Part shown: positions 6,414-8,017 of the stretch, piece by piece
How the letters are laid out: every line of letters starts with the position of its first letter
Position numbering within the stretch: the first letter of the stretch is position 1
Origin: Spirochaetaceae bacterium
GTDB lineage: Bacteria; Spirochaetota; Spirochaetia; Treponematales; Breznakiellaceae
Assembly: GCA_031258335.1 (NCBI GenBank)
Contig: JAIRMY010000205.1
Coordinates: 1 to 8,017, forward strand
Length of the DNA stretch: 8,017 bases
Direction of reading: 5' to 3'
Position numbers and translations under genes: made by a program
Notes under the pieces: generated by a model
Database searches by the model: none
The model's input: the letters and a program-made list of their open reading frames with translations, nothing else
What the model was told of the DNA's origin: nothing

Positions 6414-6717
6414 GGTATACATGGAAATAGCGTATATACCCCAGAGGTATCAAAACGACATCGAACTGGCTGTAAATTATCTCAAGAACGAAGGTTGTTC
6501 CGCCATTTATTTATTTGGCTCAATAGTTACTGGAAAAACTCATGATGATTCGGATATAGACATTGGTGTGAAAGGACTGCCGCCAAAGAAATTTATTAGA
6601 ACATTTTCAGTATTAAATAACAAATTATCGAACAAAATTGATCTTGTCGACTTTGATATAAACATTCCTTTTTTTGAACTTCTAAATTCATTGGGAGAGG
6701 TAGAGAAAATTGGATGA
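6412..6717 (+). CDS. MNT-type minimal nucleotidyltransferase, MntA-like antitoxin
   Basis: A small (98-101 residues) minimal nucleotidyltransferase. The catalytic signature is YLFGSIVTGKTHDDSDIDIG: GS at 36-37, then DxD at D48 and D50, with a third acidic residue downstream in KIDLVD (D77 or D80). In type VII toxin-antitoxin systems such proteins neutralise a HEPN RNase by transferring AMP groups to a tyrosine beside its active site; both the signature and the gene order fit that. It is encoded just before, and overlaps by 8 bp, the HEPN gene. Two starts are possible, ATG 6412 and ATG 6421. Neither has a Shine-Dalgarno site, and a candidate promoter would favour 6421. The gene is far more AT-rich than rimO upstream, a sign of horizontal transfer. 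Other MNT proteins modify antibiotics or other targets, but the HEPN partner makes the antitoxin reading the best one. Confidence 0.85.
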   Translation: MVYMEIAYIPQRYQNDIELAVNYLKNEGCSAIYLFGSIVTGKTHDDSDIDIGVKGLPPKKFIRTFSVLNNKLSNKIDLVDFDINIPFFELLNSLGEVEKIG

Positions 6718-7165
6718 AAATGTGAAACAGAAAATACTATTCGAAATATCACAAATTGATGAAGTAATTGACAGCACTAAACCGCTTCGTAATTTATGTA
6801 AAATAAGAACGCCTGATATAATTGAAAAATCGGCAGTGGCATTATTATTGCAATCATTTTATAATGGAATAGAGAATATTCTTATAATAATTGTAAAATA
6901 TTTTGACGCAAAATTACCAAGTAGCAGTAAATGGCATAAAGAATTACTGGAAAAGTCTTTTGAAGAATCGGAAAAACATAAGCCAATTTTCAGAGACGAG
7001 ATAAAACTAATTTTAAACGATTATATGAGTATGAGACATTTTATAAGGCATACATACGGATTTAGACTTGATTGGGAACAAATGCAAGAACTAACAAATG
7101 GAATAGATGAAATTTGGATTATGGTAAAAGAGGATTTAAATAAATTTATAGGAGATAATTCGTAA
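6710..7165 (+). CDS. HEPN-domain RNase toxin, HepT-like
   Basis: A 151-residue, mainly helical, cytosolic protein with the HEPN active-site signature Rx4HxY in SMRHFIRHTYGFRLDWEQM: R109, H114 and Y116. In HepT toxins the Arg and His cut RNA, and the nearby Tyr is the residue AMPylated by MntA. The FRHxxRHxYGxxLDW style of motif resembles the HepT-like group (PF20797 type) more than classical DUF86 HepT; this is judged from memory. The start is TTG 6710 with GGAGAGG at about 6694-6700, inside the end of the antitoxin gene; GTG 6722 is an alternative. All key residues are present, so the toxin looks functional and would need the antitoxin. The gene is AT-rich like its partner and ends shortly before the right copy of the 17-bp repeat. 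Confidence 0.85.
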   Translation: MDENVKQKILFEISQIDEVIDSTKPLRNLCKIRTPDIIEKSAVALLLQSFYNGIENILIIIVKYFDAKLPSSSKWHKELLEKSFEESEKHKPIFRDEIKLILNDYMSMRHFIRHTYGFRLDWEQMQELTNGIDEIWIMVKEDLNKFIGDNS

Positions 7166-7292
7166 GTGCCCGACTTCGTATACAGGACTGTTTACGCTTC
7201 TGGCCGGGCGGGGCGAGCTACGCAAAGTTCCTTTACCCGCCGCATGTCAGGCTTCGCCGCCGTTCCGGGCCGTAGCGTTGAAATGATACAGC

Positions 7293-7317
7293 CCGGCGGC
7301 TTCTCCAAGCCCGCCGG
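7293..7317. repeat. GC-rich hairpin next to the right 17-bp repeat
   Basis: CCGGCGGCTT pairs with AAGC plus CGCCGG around a CTCC loop: ten base pairs with a single unpaired C at 7311. It sits two bases before the repeat at 7319. There is no T run on either side, so it is not called a terminator. It may be part of a palindromic intergenic element. Confidence 0.55.
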
Positions 7318-7318
7318 A

Positions 7319-7335
7319 CTGTAATCGTGATAGTT
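7319..7335. repeat. 17-bp repeat, right copy
   Basis: Identical to 6358-6374 and in the same orientation, 961 bp away, lying just beyond the HEPN gene. A shorter 9-bp match to its inverse (CGATTACAG) occurs at 3190-3198, just after the PII-like gene, which hints at a dispersed repeat but could be chance. Confidence 0.6.
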
Positions 7336-7370
7336 AAATTACCGTTGGTGAAATTAGTAATCGTTACCCG

Positions 7371-7511
7371 TTAGTTCCTCCAAACTTCGAAATCAGTAAT
7401 CTTTACTGTTCCAACACCATTTGAAAACGTTACAGAAGCCGCAGCACGAGCGAGTTTATCGGGGCTAGTGTAAAATGCAACAACGCTGTCGGAAATGATC
7501 AGCACTTCCAT
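7371..7511 (-). pseudogene. Out-of-frame C-terminal part of the lipoprotein
   Basis: Immediately after the stop of the lipoprotein gene, the next - strand frame stays open for 46 codons and reads MEVLIISDSVVAFYTSPDKL, then ARAAASVTFSNGVGTVKITD and FEVWRN, ending at TAA (7371-7373). The frame also reads T-V-T just before the Met, overlapping the lipoprotein stop. The pattern (an extracellular beta module ending in VTFSNGVGTVKI) is what should follow SYNGA in this kind of protein. One base lost within about 7517-7527 would join the two frames. There is no ribosome site of its own. Confidence 0.6.
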
Positions 7512-7513
7512 TG

Positions 7514-7852
7514 TTACAGTGCCGCTCCGTTATAACTTTCAATGCTACCGTTGCCCGTTGCCCTATAAACTTTAAGAGTCGCGGTTCCGTTCGAAATTTT
7601 TACGGCGTAAAGTGTCTGTTCATCCATATTGACGCTATCCACGGCAATAAGATCGTTGCCACTTGCATCCGTTGCAACAATATAACTGCCGTTATACTCG
7701 GACGGTATACCTGTAATGGTAAGCCTGCCGCTTGTGGAAACATCGCCTCCGCCGCTACCGCCTCCGGCGCTGTTATCACAGCCCACCAGTGTGAAAATCG
7801 CCGCCGCCAATATGACGGCGAAACCAAAAAATACTCCATGCTTAGTTTTCAT
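7514..7852 (-). CDS. Small lipoprotein with beta-rich module, probably truncated by frameshift
   Basis: A 112-residue predicted lipoprotein of unknown function. The N-terminus MKTKHGVFFGFAVILAAAIF is a lipoprotein signal ending in the lipobox LVGC with C25 as the lipidated residue. A Gly/Ser linker (DNSAGGGSGGGDVSTS) follows, then a beta-rich module beginning GRLTITGIPSEYNGSYIVAT and continuing with NGTATLKVYRATG. This layout is common in Treponema surface or periplasmic lipoproteins that occur in many copies; no enzyme motif is visible. The start ATG is at 7852-7850, with an excellent AAGGAGT upstream (7857-7863). The protein stops abruptly after SYNGAAL, while the expected rest of the module is readable in the neighbouring frame (7371-7511). 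It is therefore either a disrupted gene, a phase-variable one, or affected by a sequencing error. It is the only - strand gene in the window. Confidence 0.75.
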   Translation of the reverse strand: MKTKHGVFFGFAVILAAAIFTLVGCDNSAGGGSGGGDVSTSGRLTITGIPSEYNGSYIVATDASGNDLIAVDSVNMDEQTLYAVKISNGTATLKVYRATGNGSIESYNGAAL

Positions 7853-7866
7853 GGTTACTCCTTATT

Positions 7867-7881
7867 GCGGGCATAGCCCGC
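7867..7881 (-). promoter_or_regulatory. Hairpin just upstream of the lipoprotein ribosome site
   Basis: GCGGGC-ATA-GCCCGC is a perfect 6-bp stem with a 3-base loop, four bases before the AAGGAGT of the lipoprotein gene. In the - strand message it would sit in the leader beside the ribosome site and could affect translation. It has no T run, so it is not a terminator. Confidence 0.4.
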
Positions 7882-7884
7882 TGT

Positions 7885-7918
7885 GAAAAATATACGTTAC
7901 CCGCCAGTGCGGGTAACG
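7885..7918 (-). terminator. Probable rho-independent terminator on the - strand
   Basis: A perfect 10-bp stem, CGTTACCCGC (7895-7904) with GCGGGTAACG (7909-7918) around a 4-base loop. On the - strand it is followed by TATATTTTTC, a U-rich tail. It would end a - strand transcript coming from beyond the right edge. If lipoprotein transcription starts upstream of it, it could act as an attenuator instead. Confidence 0.5.
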
Positions 7919-8017
7919 CCGTCTTTGCGGCGTAAACGCCGGTATACGGTATAGAGAGAGAGTGCGGGCTTCGCGGTTTTGTGCCGCAAATCCGCGTGGG
8001 AAATCCATTGAGGAATG
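7919..8017. other. Hairpin-rich intergenic end of window
   Basis: No gene is supportable. It has GGCG-TAAA-CGCC (7929-7940), a GGTATACGGTATA near-repeat, an AG-rich run (7952-7961) and CGCGG/CCGCG (7972-7976, 7992-7996). The final bases GAGGAATG could begin a + strand gene, but only three coding bases are visible. Confidence 0.4.

Larger units (their letters stand above)
7166..7370. other. Intergenic region right of the toxin-antitoxin pair
   Basis: GC-rich to 7317, then AT-rich. It contains a strong hairpin at 7293-7317 and the right copy of the 17-bp repeat. No RNA gene or terminator T run was seen. On the - strand, the stretch 7317-7370 reads like further beta-strand coding sequence of the lipoprotein module (VTITNFTNGNLTITIT) beyond a stop, perhaps decayed. 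Confidence 0.5.

Noticed and set aside
7166..7324. Open frame of 52 codons starting GTG right after the HEPN stop
   Set aside because: No ribosome site, odd composition (Arg/Gly/Ser rich, as in GC-rich noncoding DNA), contains the hairpin and ends in the repeat. No family recognised.
7511..7876. 121-codon + strand frame over the lipoprotein
   Set aside because: Opposite a gene with a clear lipobox and ribosome site; its own translation is Cys/Ala-rich and featureless.
8009..8017. Possible start of a gene (GAGGAATG) at the right edge
   Set aside because: Only the ATG is visible and the ribosome-site spacing is too short to support a call.
1..8017. tRNA, rRNA, CRISPR array or transposase
   Set aside because: No repeat-spacer pattern, tRNA-like arms, rRNA sequence or transposase motif was recognised by reading.

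Overview
The window looks like a spirochaete chromosome, most likely a Treponema-type lineage such as those of insect guts. This is inferred from the style of the genes: a small Gly/Ser-linked lipoprotein ending in a beta-rich module, a scrap of the AAA-ATPase/PD-(D/E)XK_9 family, TTG starts and tightly overlapping genes. Nothing in the window fixes the species. Most genes are on the + strand and moderately GC-rich. A toxin-antitoxin island near the right end is clearly AT-rich, and only the last gene is on the - strand.

Left block (1-3179): the C-terminal half of an RND-type efflux permease enters from outside the window. It is followed by a GC-rich gene of the archaeal/cyanobacterial CobT-like (UPF0284, TIGR00303) phosphoribosyltransferase family, then by a 99-residue PII-like protein of the kind found beside RND pumps (PG0541 type). 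The CobT-like gene therefore separates a pump from its probable small partner.

Middle block (3180-6214): a short protein remnant is followed by a compact operon of four genes with overlapping ends. These are a 47-residue single-helix protein ending in a CXXC motif, a NapH/YccM-like membrane polyferredoxin, an exported TlpA-type thioredoxin, and rimO (ribosomal protein S12 methylthiotransferase). The first three look like a transmembrane electron or thiol relay: iron-sulfur clusters at the membrane, a membrane-anchored CXXC peptide, and an extracytoplasmic CGPC thioredoxin. This is the most interesting system in the window.

Right block (6215-8017): an AT-rich MNT/HEPN pair (an MntA-type nucleotidyltransferase antitoxin and a HepT-like RNase toxin) is bracketed by two copies of an exact 17-bp repeat, each next to a GC-rich hairpin. 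A - strand lipoprotein gene follows. It appears to have lost its last ~50 residues to a single-base frameshift, because the rest of the module is readable in the next frame. The window ends in a hairpin-rich intergenic region with a probable - strand terminator.
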